DNA of 64,000 nt from Streptomyces sp. NRRL S-340. Its GTDB lineage: Bacteria; Actinomycetota; Actinomycetes; Streptomycetales; Streptomycetaceae. The stretch is from assembly GCF_000720185.1 (NCBI RefSeq), contig NZ_JOIY01000005.1:124001-188000 (forward strand). The letters run 5' to 3'. The position numbers and the translations under genes are program-made. This document shows, in pieces, positions 20,100 through 29,658 of the stretch. Position 1 is the stretch's first letter. Every line of letters begins with the position of its first letter. Below the pieces are notes generated by a model, which saw nothing but the letters and a program-made list of their open reading frames with translations, was not told where the DNA came from and searched no databases.

Positions 20100-20336
20100 T
20101 CTGTGTGTACGGTGAAGCAACAACCGCCGGGCGGTGGGGGGTTGGCAGGAGGGGCGCCAGGTGTGGAGGTGCGCGCGGGCGCGCACTACGCGGGTCGCCA
20201 CCCCCGTACGGGTGAATCCGGGCGGAGACCGGCGTGTCCGTGACGGCCGTCGGCCACCCTGCTGCCTGTCGGACCAGGGGGCGGCGGACCGGCCGCGCCC
20301 CCGGCAGGGGGAAGCCGGGCGAGGGAGGGGGCGTGC

Positions 20337-21065
20337 ATGACGACGAGAGACGTGCCGCGTCACGTCGCCTGTGTGATGGACGGCAACGGCCGGTGGGCGG
20401 CGCGCAGGTCGCTGCCCCGCACGTCGGGACACCGCGCGGCCGAGACGACGGTGATCGAGGTCATCGAGGCGGCCCGGTCGGCCGGGGTGGAGTGGCTGAG
20501 CCTGTACGCCTTCTCCACGGAGAACTGGCGGCGCCCGGACACCGAGGTCGACTTCCTCATGCACCTGGTACGGCACGTCGTGCGCAAGCACGCGCCGCTG
20601 CTGCTCGCGCGCGGGATCCGCTGCCGGTTCCTCGGCGTCACCGACTCCAGGATCCCGCCGTTTCTGGTCCGCGACTTCGGCGACCTGACGACACTGACCG
20701 GCGCCAACCGGGGCATGACGCTGACCGTGGCGTTCGACCACGGCGGGCGCGGCGACATCGTCGAGGCGGCGCGGTCGCTCATCCGCAGCGGGGTGGCGCC
20801 CGAGGCCGTGGACGAGCGGGAGTTCGCCGCGCACCTGCCCTTCCCCGACACGCCCGACGTCGATCTCGTCATCCGCACCTCCGGCGAGCAGCGCATCTCC
20901 AACTTCATGCTCTGGCAGGTCGCCTACGCCGAGTGGATCTTCCCGCAGGTGCTCTGGCCGGACTTCCGCGCGACGCACTTCCTGGAATGCCTGCGCAGCT
21001 ACCGAGGGCGCGACCGCCGCTTCGGCGGCATCACCCCGAACGCGAACGGAGAACCCCGACCGTGA
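20337..21065 (+). CDS. uppS: cis-Prenyltransferase (undecaprenyl-diphosphate synthase family)
   Basis: A 242-residue enzyme that extends allylic diphosphates with isopentenyl diphosphate in cis configuration. The active-site MDGNGRWA (catalytic Asp15), the YAFSTENW motif and the C-terminal RTSGEQRISNFMLWQ and YAEWIF motifs are all present, so it should be active. Streptomyces carry separate housekeeping copies for cell-wall lipid carriers. This one overlaps the next gene by 4 nt (GTGA), so it is more likely part of a specialised pathway. Product chain length cannot be read from sequence. Confidence 0.92.
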   Translation: MTTRDVPRHVACVMDGNGRWAARRSLPRTSGHRAAETTVIEVIEAARSAGVEWLSLYAFSTENWRRPDTEVDFLMHLVRHVVRKHAPLLLARGIRCRFLGVTDSRIPPFLVRDFGDLTTLTGANRGMTLTVAFDHGGRGDIVEAARSLIRSGVAPEAVDEREFAAHLPFPDTPDVDLVIRTSGEQRISNFMLWQVAYAEWIFPQVLWPDFRATHFLECLRSYRGRDRRFGGITPNANGEPRP

Positions 21066-22573
21066 CCGATGCCACCCCCCGCCCGCCGAGCGCCCCCGGC
21101 CCCAGGCCCCCCGCCGGCCGGGACGCCCCCGCGCGGCAGGGCCAGGACTCCGACGAGGCACCGCTCTTCGGTCCCGGATCGCAGTTCCAGCAGTTCTTCG
21201 ACGACCCGCGCTGGGCCCTGACCATGATCCGGGCGACCGTGCTCGAGGCGGCCCACCCGCAGATCGGCGCGGCCCTCATCGACAACTCCGTCTTCGTCGC
21301 CCACCCCTGGCGGCGGCTGTGGAACACCTTCCGCAGCCTGCAGCGCATGTTCGGCGCCGACGAGCAGGCACGGGAAAGGGAGGCGGCTCGGCTGAACCGG
21401 ATGCACGCGCGGCTCAGCGGCACCGACGCCCGCGACCGGCCCTACGACGCCATGGACCCCGGGGTGCGCGCCTGGGTGGTGGCGACCCTGTTCGAGAGCA
21501 CCGTCACCATGTGCCGGCTCAGCGGCCAGCCGCTGGAGCAGACCGCCATGGAGCGCCTGTACGCCGAGTACCGGGGCTTCCTCGCGGCCCTCGGCGACGA
21601 GGAGGGCCGGCTGCCGCCCACGCTGCACGAGTTCTGGCAGTACTACGACCGGGTGGTGGAGGAGGAGCTGGAGAACACCGAGGCGCTGCGCATCATCCTG
21701 TACAAGCTCTTCGACCACCTGCCCGCACCGCCGCTCCTGGACGGTCTGCCCACCGTCTGGGCGGCCGGCCGGGCTCTCGCCGGGCCGGTCATCGGCACCA
21801 TCACCGTGGCCTCGCTGCCGGAGGCGTTCCGCCGCCGGGCGGGCCTGCCCGAGATCCCGGGCGCCCAGACCCTCACCCAGGGCGCCTACCTGGCCGTCGG
21901 CCTGGCACGCTTCCTTCCCGAGGGCTGGCGCCGGGCGGACGGGCTGGCGGAACTGCTCGCCCTGACCCCGGACAGCGACGACCCCCGGGCCCGGACGGTC
22001 GCGGCGGTGCGCGACGGGGTCAGGCGGGCCGGAGCCCTGATCAGACTGATCACGCCGGTCCCCGCGCAGCCCGGGCCGCCAGCGCCCGCCGGCCCGCCGC
22101 GCGGTGCCGAGGAGTTCTTCGACGCCGTACTCGACCAGACGGGCGACGGCTACCTCGACTGGCCCGACCTCGCCGCCATGGCCCGCGAGCTGGCCGGCCG
22201 CCTGGACCTGGACGAACCGCAGGAGACCAGGCTCTACGACGCCTGCGCCGCCTGGTGGCGGGAACTGCAGTCCGCCCTCGACACCGACGGCGACGGGCGG
22301 GTCAGCAGGCAGGAGTACGCCGCCGCCGTGCCCGCCCTCGCCGGGCCCGCGCTCATCAGGGTCGCCGAGGTGCTCTTCGACGCCACCGACACCGACGGCG
22401 ACCAGCGCATCGACGCGGACGAGTACCGGGCGCTGTTCCGCACCGCCTTCCGGCGCGAGATGCCCGACGGCGGGGCGGCGTACTCGCGCGGCGCGTTCGT
22501 GCAGGACTTCCTGTCCTTCATGGCGGGCCGCAGGCGCTCGCGTGCCTACGACTCCCTGCTGGCCGATTCCTGA
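21062..22573 (+). CDS. MpaB-type oxygenase (DUF2236-like) fused to EF-hand calcium-binding domain
   Basis: A 503-residue two-part protein. Residues of about 35-320 resemble the MpaB/latex-clearing oxygenase family (AAHPQIGAALIDNSVF..HPWRRLW...), which in known members is haem-containing and oxidatively cleaves isoprenoid double bonds. Residues of about 340-503 contain three canonical EF-hand loops: D358 (DQTGDGYLDWPD), D407 (DTDGDGRVSRQE) and D443 (DTDGDQRIDADE). The GTG start is embedded in the cis-prenyltransferase stop, so the two are translationally coupled. No signal peptide is seen. Cleavage or oxidation of a cis-polyprenyl product, gated by calcium, is my inference. Confidence 0.8.
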   Translation: MTDATPRPPSAPGPRPPAGRDAPARQGQDSDEAPLFGPGSQFQQFFDDPRWALTMIRATVLEAAHPQIGAALIDNSVFVAHPWRRLWNTFRSLQRMFGADEQAREREAARLNRMHARLSGTDARDRPYDAMDPGVRAWVVATLFESTVTMCRLSGQPLEQTAMERLYAEYRGFLAALGDEEGRLPPTLHEFWQYYDRVVEEELENTEALRIILYKLFDHLPAPPLLDGLPTVWAAGRALAGPVIGTITVASLPEAFRRRAGLPEIPGAQTLTQGAYLAVGLARFLPEGWRRADGLAELLALTPDSDDPRARTVAAVRDGVRRAGALIRLITPVPAQPGPPAPAGPPRGAEEFFDAVLDQTGDGYLDWPDLAAMARELAGRLDLDEPQETRLYDACAAWWRELQSALDTDGDGRVSRQEYAAAVPALAGPALIRVAEVLFDATDTDGDQRIDADEYRALFRTAFRREMPDGGAAYSRGAFVQDFLSFMAGRRRSRAYDSLLADS

Positions 22574-22688
22574 AGGGAAGGGAAGAACGGCGGCGGGGAC
22601 GGGAGCCTTCCGGGGCGAGGCGCCGGGCTTCTGCAACCGCCGACCGCCGCCCGCCGCACGCATGAGGCGCGGCGGGCGTGGTGGCGGG

Positions 22689-23060
22689 TCAGGGGCCGGT
22701 GTCGCCGGGGTGGGAGCACAGCCCGCCCCGGTAGGTGCTGTCGTACCAGGCGCCCGTCGCGTCGGCGTCCAGGTTGGTGCGGCCGGGACCGACGCACCGG
22801 TGGTACTTCCCCCGGAACAGGCGCGTGACCTGGATCCACACGTCGGTGTCGGTGGCGCAGTGCTCGTAGTAGGCGTGCTCGCCCTGGGCCGCCTCGTTCC
22901 AGCCGCAGTTCTGCAGCCGGTGGCCGGCCGCCGCGCCGGCCGCCTGGGCCGGTGCGGTGACCGAGCAGGCGAGCAGACAGGCGGCCGCCTGGACGGCCAG
23001 GCCGAGCATCCGGGACCGGCGGCGGGGCCTGGCCAGGGGGGAGGGTTCACGTGACGTCAA
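22689..23060 (-). CDS. Small secreted cysteine-containing protein (DUF6355-like)
   Basis: A secreted protein of about 123 residues. A TTG start at 23060 is preferred because GAGAGGA lies 6 nt upstream and it gives a signal peptide with a basic n-region (RPRRRSRMLGLAVQAAACL) and an AxA cleavage site. The alternative ATG at 23009 has no ribosome site. The mature part holds four cysteines, two likely disulfides, and the motifs NCGWNEAA, YYEHCAT and YHRCVGPGRTNL. These resemble DUF6355, a family annotated near natural-product loci (from memory). Function unknown. Confidence 0.6.
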   Translation of the reverse strand: MTSREPSPLARPRRRSRMLGLAVQAAACLLACSVTAPAQAAGAAAGHRLQNCGWNEAAQGEHAYYEHCATDTDVWIQVTRLFRGKYHRCVGPGRTNLDADATGAWYDSTYRGGLCSHPGDTGP

Positions 23061-23230
23061 CGGAGGTCCTCTCGGCGGCGCGGCCGGCCGGATCGGTCCC
23101 TTGACCCTCGTCCGCTCGCGCGGGCGCCCAGGCCGCCGGCTGCTGCTCTGTTCGGGTGTCCGGCCGGTCCAACGACCGGATCCGGCCACCGTCACGCGGT
23201 GTTCCGGCGGCGCGCGGGGCGCGGGCAGCG

Positions 23231-24247
23231 TCACACGCCGGCGGCGCGCGCCTCCCGGGGCTCCCCGGCCGGGCGCCGTGCCATCCACGCGGCGACGAGC
23301 GCGCCGGAGATGTTGTGCCACACCGAGAAGACGGCGGCGGGCAGCGCGGCGAGCGGGCTGAAGTGGGCGGTGGCGAGCGAGGCGGCGAGACCGGAGTTCT
23401 GCATGCCGACCTCGAAGGCCATCGCGCGGCTGGCGGGACGGCCGAGCCGGGTGAGCCAGCCGCAGCCGTAACCGAGGGCCAGTCCGCAGCCGTTGTGGAG
23501 CACGACCGCGAGGAAGACGGTGAGGGCGGCGGACTTCAGGGTGTCCGCGCTGCCCGCGACGACCACGGCGACGATCGCGGCGATGGCGAGCGAGGACAGC
23601 CACGGCATCGCGCCGAGCACCCGGACGATGTACCGCCCGGCGACCAGGCGGACGACGACCCCGCCGATGACGGGCAGCAGGACGGTCTTGAGGATGTCCG
23701 TCACCATCGACCCGGCGTCGACGGGCAGGTACTGCCCGGCGAGCAGGAGTGTCAGCGGAGGGGTCAGCAGGGGCGCGAGGACGGTCGAGACGGTGGCCAC
23801 CGAGACCGACAGGGCCACGTCGCCCCGGGCGAGGTAGGTGACCACGTTGGAGGCCGTGCCGCTGGGGGCGCAGCCCACGAGGATGACGCCTGCCGCGAGG
23901 GCGGGCGAGAGGTGCAGCACGTGCGCGATGAGCCAGCCCAGCCCCGGCATGATCACGTAGTGGGCGACCAGGCCGAGCAGGACCACCCACGGCCGGCGCG
24001 TCACGCCCTTGAAGTCCTCCAGGGACATGGTGAGCCCCATGCAGAACATGATCACGCCGAGCAGGTAGGGCACGTCGGTGCCGTATCCGGCGAAGCTGCC
24101 GGGGAACACGAGACCGGCGACGCCCGCGGCGATGACGAGGACCGGGAAGACGGTGACGGCCCGGCGGGCCGCGCGGTCCGCCGGGCCGCCACCGTCCGCG
24201 CTCGGGGCGGTACCGGTGACGGCGGTCGGGGTTTCTGAGCTGCGCAT
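23231..24247 (-). CDS. Bile acid:sodium symporter (BASS) family transporter
   Basis: A 338-residue membrane protein with nine or ten transmembrane helices. BASS signatures include GVILVGCAPSGTASNVVTYL, the crossover and sodium-binding region, and FEVGMQNSGLAASLA. The family moves organic anions such as bile acids, pantoate or pyruvate with sodium, and bacterial substrates vary. The start at MRSSETPT is uncertain: an in-frame ATG lies three codons upstream at 24256. No strong ribosome site is visible, so the mRNA may be leaderless. It is monocistronic. Confidence 0.88.
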   Translation of the reverse strand: MRSSETPTAVTGTAPSADGGGPADRAARRAVTVFPVLVIAAGVAGLVFPGSFAGYGTDVPYLLGVIMFCMGLTMSLEDFKGVTRRPWVVLLGLVAHYVIMPGLGWLIAHVLHLSPALAAGVILVGCAPSGTASNVVTYLARGDVALSVSVATVSTVLAPLLTPPLTLLLAGQYLPVDAGSMVTDILKTVLLPVIGGVVVRLVAGRYIVRVLGAMPWLSSLAIAAIVAVVVAGSADTLKSAALTVFLAVVLHNGCGLALGYGCGWLTRLGRPASRAMAFEVGMQNSGLAASLATAHFSPLAALPAAVFSVWHNISGALVAAWMARRPAGEPREARAAGV

Positions 24248-24260
24248 AAGATGCATGTAA

Positions 24261-24277
24261 ATACCATGTATCGGTAT
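24261..24277 (-). promoter_or_regulatory. Short inverted repeat upstream of the BASS transporter gene
   Basis: ATACC-7 nt-GGTAT in an unusually AT-rich patch (24247-24280) just upstream of the start. It could be a promoter element or operator. Between here and 24438 I see no gene. Confidence 0.3.
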
Positions 24278-24438
24278 GCGGCAATGCCGTCTCGCCATGC
24301 GGACGCCCGGAGGTGTCCGGCGGACGGTCCGGTGTCCGTGCGGCGCACCTGTGGGCGGGTGGCGCGGACCGGAGTCCGCACCGCCCGCCGCCGGAGGCCG
24401 CCCGGCCAGGGCCGGGCGCCGCGGGGCCCTCGCCGGGT

Positions 24439-24978
24439 TCAGACCGTCTTGCAGTGGCGGCCGGACTGCCAGGGCGCCCTGGTGCCGGCGCAGACCGCCA
24501 CCCTCACGTTGGTCACCGACGAGTTGCCCCACTGGAAGTGCTTCACCTTGTTGCGCTGGGGGCCCGCCCCGGCCTCGGGTCCCGACCACCTCCAGTACGC
24601 GTGGCCGTCGATCAGCTTCTGGTAGTGCACGTAGACGTAGGCCTTGTGCCGGTCGGTGCGGGTGTCCTTGACGTAGGAGGAGGAGTAGTCGATCCGGGCG
24701 TTGTACCGGTTGTCCCAGCACAGGTGGAAGGCGGTGTAGGCCCCGGTCACGCCGCCCTTGCGGTACTGGTGGTGCGGCCAGTTGCGCCCGCACTCCAGTC
24801 CGGCCGCGGGCCGGGCCGAGGTGTGTCCGTCCGGGGCGAGGGCGGCGGTCGCCGCGGTGGCGGGAGTGCCGGCCGCCTGGGGCGAGGCGGCGGCACCGCC
24901 CGCCGGCGTGAGGAGGAGCAGGCTGCTGCCCAGCATCGCCGGGCCGGCCAGGAGGGCCAGATTCTTGCGGATGAGCAT
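24439..24978 (-). CDS. Secreted protein of unknown function, 179 aa
   Basis: A 179-residue exported protein. A signal peptide (MLIRKNLALLAGPAMLGSSL, cleavage near GGAAA) is followed by a low-complexity Ala/Thr linker to about residue 58. The mature domain has four cysteines (in LECGRNW, FHLCWDN, VAVCAG and RHCKTV), many Tyr/Trp residues and basic patches. That composition fits a small disulfide-stabilised beta-rich extracellular protein. I do not recognise the family. It is monocistronic. Confidence 0.65.
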   Translation of the reverse strand: MLIRKNLALLAGPAMLGSSLLLLTPAGGAAASPQAAGTPATAATAALAPDGHTSARPAAGLECGRNWPHHQYRKGGVTGAYTAFHLCWDNRYNARIDYSSSYVKDTRTDRHKAYVYVHYQKLIDGHAYWRWSGPEAGAGPQRNKVKHFQWGNSSVTNVRVAVCAGTRAPWQSGRHCKTV

Positions 24979-25410
24979 GGTGGTGGTTCCCTGTCCTTCG
25001 GTCGTTCTTCGCGCGGGCGGACATTCCGGGGAGTGGCGTGGCCACCGGAAGAAAACCTCACCGGCCCGGGGGTGAACAGCGGCGGCCCGTGCGTCTCGGT
25101 CAATGTGGCGCCGCCGGTTTCACCGGTTCATGGCAGGGAAACGCCCGGGGGTGCCGGGGTGGCCCGCGCCCGCTCCCGGGTGGCCGGTGCCCGGACCGGG
25201 GGTGCCGGCGCACCTCGGGTGACGCCCGGGGCGGGGGTGGCGCAGCGGCGGCCGGCGTGCGCCTCCGCGAAAGGCCGGAAGTCCAGCCGGCGTCGGGCCT
25301 CCCGCTCACCGGGGCGGGTGAATTCCCGCTGCGTGATGTTGACGGCCTGCGGGTCACCTCCGTTGTCCCCGCGGCCACTCCTCAAGAACGAACACAGTCC
25401 GACAGGATCA

Positions 25411-25439
25411 TTGCCTCGGTTGCGTCCGGGTCCTAGGGT
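25411..25439 (+). promoter_or_regulatory. Candidate promoter of the GH2 gene
   Basis: TTGCCT (25411-25416), a 17-bp spacer and TAGGGT (25434-25439) resemble a HrdB-type promoter and would give a leader of about 190 nt. The rest of the 657-bp gap 24979-25635 shows no gene I can support. Confidence 0.4.
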
Positions 25440-25635
25440 GTGCCTGGTTCCACCGCCCCCTCTGTCACCAGCAGCAGTGAACTGCACCGGCGTCAACTCC
25501 CGTTCGAAATACCGACGCTGTGCCTGTCGTCGAGCCGACGACCAGCGAAAGCTCGTGTTCGGTTTACCAACAGCATCGGACAGCTCCTGGTGTCCCGCCT
25601 TCCGCGGCGGCGCCCTGTCCGTCTCGAGGAAGGCC

Positions 25636-28600
25636 ATGGTCATGCAGCACCCGCACGTGCCGTCCACGGATCGTCCCGCCCGGCCGGTCGTCAGCCGTCG
25701 CCGGCTGCTCGAGGCAGGAGCGGCCGTCGTCGGAGCGCTCGCCGTGTCCCCGGTTCCGGGACCGGTACCGGCGTACGCGGCCGGCATCGGTGACGCGGCG
25801 GCCACGGGCACGGAGTGGAACGGGCACATCGACGTCTTCCAGCTGGGGACCGAGCCGCCGCACACCACGCTCATGCCGTACGCGGACACCGCCCAGGCGC
25901 TGGCGGCCGACCGCACCCGCTCCCCGTACCGGCTGAGCCTCGACGGCACATGGAGGTTCTCCTGGTCCGACCGTCCCGACGCGCGCGACGACACCTTCTA
26001 CCGCACCGACCTGGACGACTCCTCCTGGGAGACCATCCCCGTCCCGTCCGTCTGGCAGATGCACGGCCACGACCGCCCGGTCTACGTCAACATCACCTAC
26101 CCCTACTGGGGGCCCAACGGCCTGGGCGAGGAACCGCAGCCGCCCGCCGCCCCCACCCGCTACAACCCGGTGGGCCAGTACCGGCGCACCTTCACCCTGC
26201 CGCGCACCTGGGCGGGACGGCGGACGTTCCTGCACTTCGAGGGGGTCAAGTCCGCCCACTACGTGTGGGTCAACGGGAAGCTGGCGGGTTACCACGAGGA
26301 CTCGTACACCCCCGCCGAGTACGACATCACCCCGCACCTGAAGCCCGGCACCAACCAGATCGCGGTGGAGGTGTACCGCTACTCCGACGGTGACTGGATG
26401 GAGGACCAGGACATGATCCGGCTGAGCGGGATCTTCCGCTCGGTCTACCTCTACTCCACACCAAAGGTGCACCTGCGCGACTTCAAGCTGGAGACACCCC
26501 TGCGCGACGGTTACACCGCCGCCGACCTGTCGGTGACGGCGAGCGTGCGCGCCTACGGCGGCGGGGGCACCGGCCGCTACACCGTCGAGACGCAGCTCTA
26601 CGACCGGCGCGGACACGCGGTCTGGCCGCGGCCCCTGCAGCAGACCGCGGACCTCGGATCCGTGCCCGCCGGCCAGGACGTGACCGTGACGGCCGCCAAG
26701 GGGGTCCCGGAGCCCCGGCTCTGGTCGGCCGAGCATCCCGAGCTCTACACCGCCGTGCTGCGCCTGCGCGACCCGGCCGGGAAGGTGATCGAGACCCTCT
26801 CGCACCGCGTGGGCCTGCGCGAGTTCGCCCTCAAGGACGGGCTGATGCGGATCAACGGCAAACCCGTGTCCTTCCGCGGCACCAACCGGCACGAGATGCA
26901 CCCCGCCCGCGGCACGGCACTCACCCGCGCGGACATGGTCGAGGACATCAGGATCATCAAGCGGATGAACATGAACAGCGTCCGCACCTCGCACTACCCC
27001 AACAACCCGCAGTGGCTGGAGCTGGCCGACGAGTACGGCCTGTACCTGGTGGGGGAGACCAACCTGGAGACGCACGGCATCCGCGACCGGTACCCGGGCG
27101 ACCACGCCGACTGGACCCGGGCCTGCGTGGCCCGCGCGCAGAACATGGTCCACCGCGACAAGAACCACGCCTGCGTGGTCGTCTGGTCGCTGGGCAACGA
27201 GGCCGGCGGGGGCAGCACCTTCGTCGCCATGCACGACTGGATCCGCTCCTACGACACCACCCGGGTCATCCAGTACGAGGGCGACGACCGCCCCGGGATC
27301 AGCGACATCCGCTCGGCGATGTACGAGAGTCCCGCCCGCGTCGAGGCCCGCGCGAAGGACACGAGCGACACCCGGCCGTACGTCATGATCGAGTACTGCC
27401 ACGCGATGGGGAACTCGAACGGCAACTTCAAGAAGTACTGGGACCTGGTCCGCCGTCATGACGTGCTGCAGGGCGGCTGGATCTGGGACTTCGTCGACCA
27501 GGCGCTGAACTGGCCCACGCCCGCGCGTATTTCGCTCACCGAGACCGGCCCCCGCTCGCTCACCGGCGAAGTGATCGACCCCAGCGCCGGATTCGAGCGC
27601 GCCGCGGGTGTGTCCGGCACCACCGTCTTCCCCCGCGACGACAGCCTCGACCTGACGGGATCCCTCACCCTGGAGGCGTGGATCACCCCGCGCGTGACCG
27701 GCTACCACCAGCCGGTCGTGGCCAAGGGCGACACCCAGTACGCCCTGAAGCAGACCGACGGCGACCTGGAGTTCTTCATCCATGCCGCCGGGCAGTGGGT
27801 CACCGCCGGCTGGGCACTGCCCGAGGACTGGACGGGCACCGAGCACCACGTCGCGGGTGTCTTCGACGCCGGGGCGGGCACCCTCACCCTGTACGTCGAC
27901 GGCGTGGCCAGGGCCACCCGGACCACGACGGTGCGGCCCGGCAGCAACACGGCGCCGCTCGCCCTCGGCGGTGACGCCGACAACCCGACGCGGGAGTTCA
28001 GCGGCACCATCCGCCGGGCACGTGTCTACGCCCGTGCGCTGAGCGCCGCCGAACTCGCCTCGGACGACCGCGGCCCGGGCGACGACGGCGTACGGCTGTG
28101 GTTCGACGCCGCCACCGCGGCCGTCGCGCGCAAGCGGCCGCACGAGCGGACGTTCTTCGCCTACGGCGGCGACTGGGGCGACAACCCCAACGACGGCAAC
28201 TTCCAGGCGGACGGCATCGTCACCGCCGACCGCGGTCACACCGGGAAGGCCGCCGAGATCAAGCGCGTCCTCCAGGCGATCGGCGCGGCACCGGCCACGG
28301 GGGAAGCGGTGTCGGCCTCGGGGGCGGTCACCCTCACCAACGAGTACCTCTTCACCAGCCTGCGGGAATTCGACGGACACTGGGCCCTGGTGGCGGACGG
28401 CGAGGTCGTACGCCGGGGCAGGCTCACCCGCGACCAGCTGGACGTGGCACCGCTGTCCCGCAAGGACATCACCGTGCCCCTCCGGCTGCCCGCCCACCCG
28501 GCACCGGGCACCGAGTACTTCCTCGAACTCTCCTTCACCACCAAGGAGTCCACCCCCTGGGCCGAGGCCGGCTTCGAGGTGGCCCGGGCACAGCTCCCGC

Positions 28601-29571
28601 TCGACGCGGGCGGACCCGCCGTCACCCCGGTACCGCTGCGCAGCGTCCCGCCCCTGCGCCACCAGGACGGCGCCGGGTCCGTCACCGTCACCGGCCGGGA
28701 CTTCTCCGTCGTCGTCGACAAGCGCAGCGGAGTCATCACGTCGTACGAGGCGGCGGGCCGCGGTCTGATCACCTCCGGCCCGGCGCCGAACTTCTGGCGG
28801 GCCCCCACCGACAACGACCGGGGCAACGGCCAGCACACCCGCAACCAGACCTGGCGGGACGCCGGTGCCCGCCGCACGGTGACGGGCGTCAGCGTACGGG
28901 CCCTGGGCGACCGGGCCGTCGAGATCGAGGTCACCGGCACCCTGCCCACCACCGTCGAGTCGGCGTACACCACCACGTACACGGTGTTCGGCAACGCCGA
29001 GATCAAGGTGGACAACACGCTGCACCCGGGCGCGGCGAGCCTGCCCTACATCCCCGAGATCGGCACGCTGCTGCTCCTGCCCGCCCGCCTGGAGCACCTG
29101 CACTACTACGGGCGGGGACCCGAGGAGAACCACTGGGACCGCAACGACGGAACCGACGTCGGCCTGTACTCCGGGACCGTCTCCGGTCAGTGGACCCCCT
29201 ACATCCGGCCGCAGGAGAACGGCAACAAGACCGACGTCCGCTGGGTCGCGCTCACCGACGGCGACGGGCACGGCCTGCTCGCCTGCGGTGAGCCGCTGCT
29301 GGAGTTCAACGCCTCGCACTTCACCCCGGAGGACCTGTCGCTGGGCGCGCGCCACGACTACCAGCTCACCCCGCGCGAGGAGGTCGTCCTGCGGCTGAAC
29401 CACCGTCAGATGGGCGTGGGCGGCGACAACAGCTGGGGCGCGCACACCCACGACGAGTACAAGCTCCTCGCCGACCGCGACTACCGCTACACCTACCGGC
29501 TGCGGCCGCTGACCGACGTGGGCCGGGCGACCGCGGCGAGCCGCCGCCCGACCGCGCAGACGTTCGAGTAG
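25636..29571 (+). CDS. Secreted GH2 beta-galactosidase with inserted LamG-like domain
   Basis: A 1311-residue LacZ-type beta-galactosidase. The N-terminus has a Tat signal (VVSRRRLLEAGAAVVGALA), so it is exported folded. After the sugar-binding and immunoglobulin-like domains, the barrel carries WSLGNEAGGG (acid/base Glu522) and VMIEYCHAMGN (nucleophile Glu586). Residues of about 650-810 form a concanavalin/LamG-type module (LDLTGSLTLEAWITP ... GTIRRARVYARAL) inserted after the barrel region. The normal C-terminal LacZ beta-sandwich follows (LEHLHYYGRGPEENHWDR). A GAGGAAGG site precedes the ATG at 25636; a second ATG follows at 25642. Monocistronic. Confidence 0.92.
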   Translation: MVMQHPHVPSTDRPARPVVSRRRLLEAGAAVVGALAVSPVPGPVPAYAAGIGDAAATGTEWNGHIDVFQLGTEPPHTTLMPYADTAQALAADRTRSPYRLSLDGTWRFSWSDRPDARDDTFYRTDLDDSSWETIPVPSVWQMHGHDRPVYVNITYPYWGPNGLGEEPQPPAAPTRYNPVGQYRRTFTLPRTWAGRRTFLHFEGVKSAHYVWVNGKLAGYHEDSYTPAEYDITPHLKPGTNQIAVEVYRYSDGDWMEDQDMIRLSGIFRSVYLYSTPKVHLRDFKLETPLRDGYTAADLSVTASVRAYGGGGTGRYTVETQLYDRRGHAVWPRPLQQTADLGSVPAGQDVTVTAAKGVPEPRLWSAEHPELYTAVLRLRDPAGKVIETLSHRVGLREFALKDGLMRINGKPVSFRGTNRHEMHPARGTALTRADMVEDIRIIKRMNMNSVRTSHYPNNPQWLELADEYGLYLVGETNLETHGIRDRYPGDHADWTRACVARAQNMVHRDKNHACVVVWSLGNEAGGGSTFVAMHDWIRSYDTTRVIQYEGDDRPGISDIRSAMYESPARVEARAKDTSDTRPYVMIEYCHAMGNSNGNFKKYWDLVRRHDVLQGGWIWDFVDQALNWPTPARISLTETGPRSLTGEVIDPSAGFERAAGVSGTTVFPRDDSLDLTGSLTLEAWITPRVTGYHQPVVAKGDTQYALKQTDGDLEFFIHAAGQWVTAGWALPEDWTGTEHHVAGVFDAGAGTLTLYVDGVARATRTTTVRPGSNTAPLALGGDADNPTREFSGTIRRARVYARALSAAELASDDRGPGDDGVRLWFDAATAAVARKRPHERTFFAYGGDWGDNPNDGNFQADGIVTADRGHTGKAAEIKRVLQAIGAAPATGEAVSASGAVTLTNEYLFTSLREFDGHWALVADGEVVRRGRLTRDQLDVAPLSRKDITVPLRLPAHPAPGTEYFLELSFTTKESTPWAEAGFEVARAQLPLDAGGPAVTPVPLRSVPPLRHQDGAGSVTVTGRDFSVVVDKRSGVITSYEAAGRGLITSGPAPNFWRAPTDNDRGNGQHTRNQTWRDAGARRTVTGVSVRALGDRAVEIEVTGTLPTTVESAYTTTYTVFGNAEIKVDNTLHPGAASLPYIPEIGTLLLLPARLEHLHYYGRGPEENHWDRNDGTDVGLYSGTVSGQWTPYIRPQENGNKTDVRWVALTDGDGHGLLACGEPLLEFNASHFTPEDLSLGARHDYQLTPREEVVLRLNHRQMGVGGDNSWGAHTHDEYKLLADRDYRYTYRLRPLTDVGRATAASRRPTAQTFE

Positions 29572-29658
29572 TGACCGGGGTCCACCGGTGAGACCCGGTC
29601 GGCGGAGGGTGACCGGGGCCCACCGGTGTGGACGCGCGCACCCGGGGGCGAGCGGGGG

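Noticed and set aside
25564..29451. A 1295-codon open frame antisense to the GH2 galactosidase
   Set aside because: Repeated Val-Gly-Ala-Asp composition and no recognisable domain. The plus strand encodes a complete enzyme.
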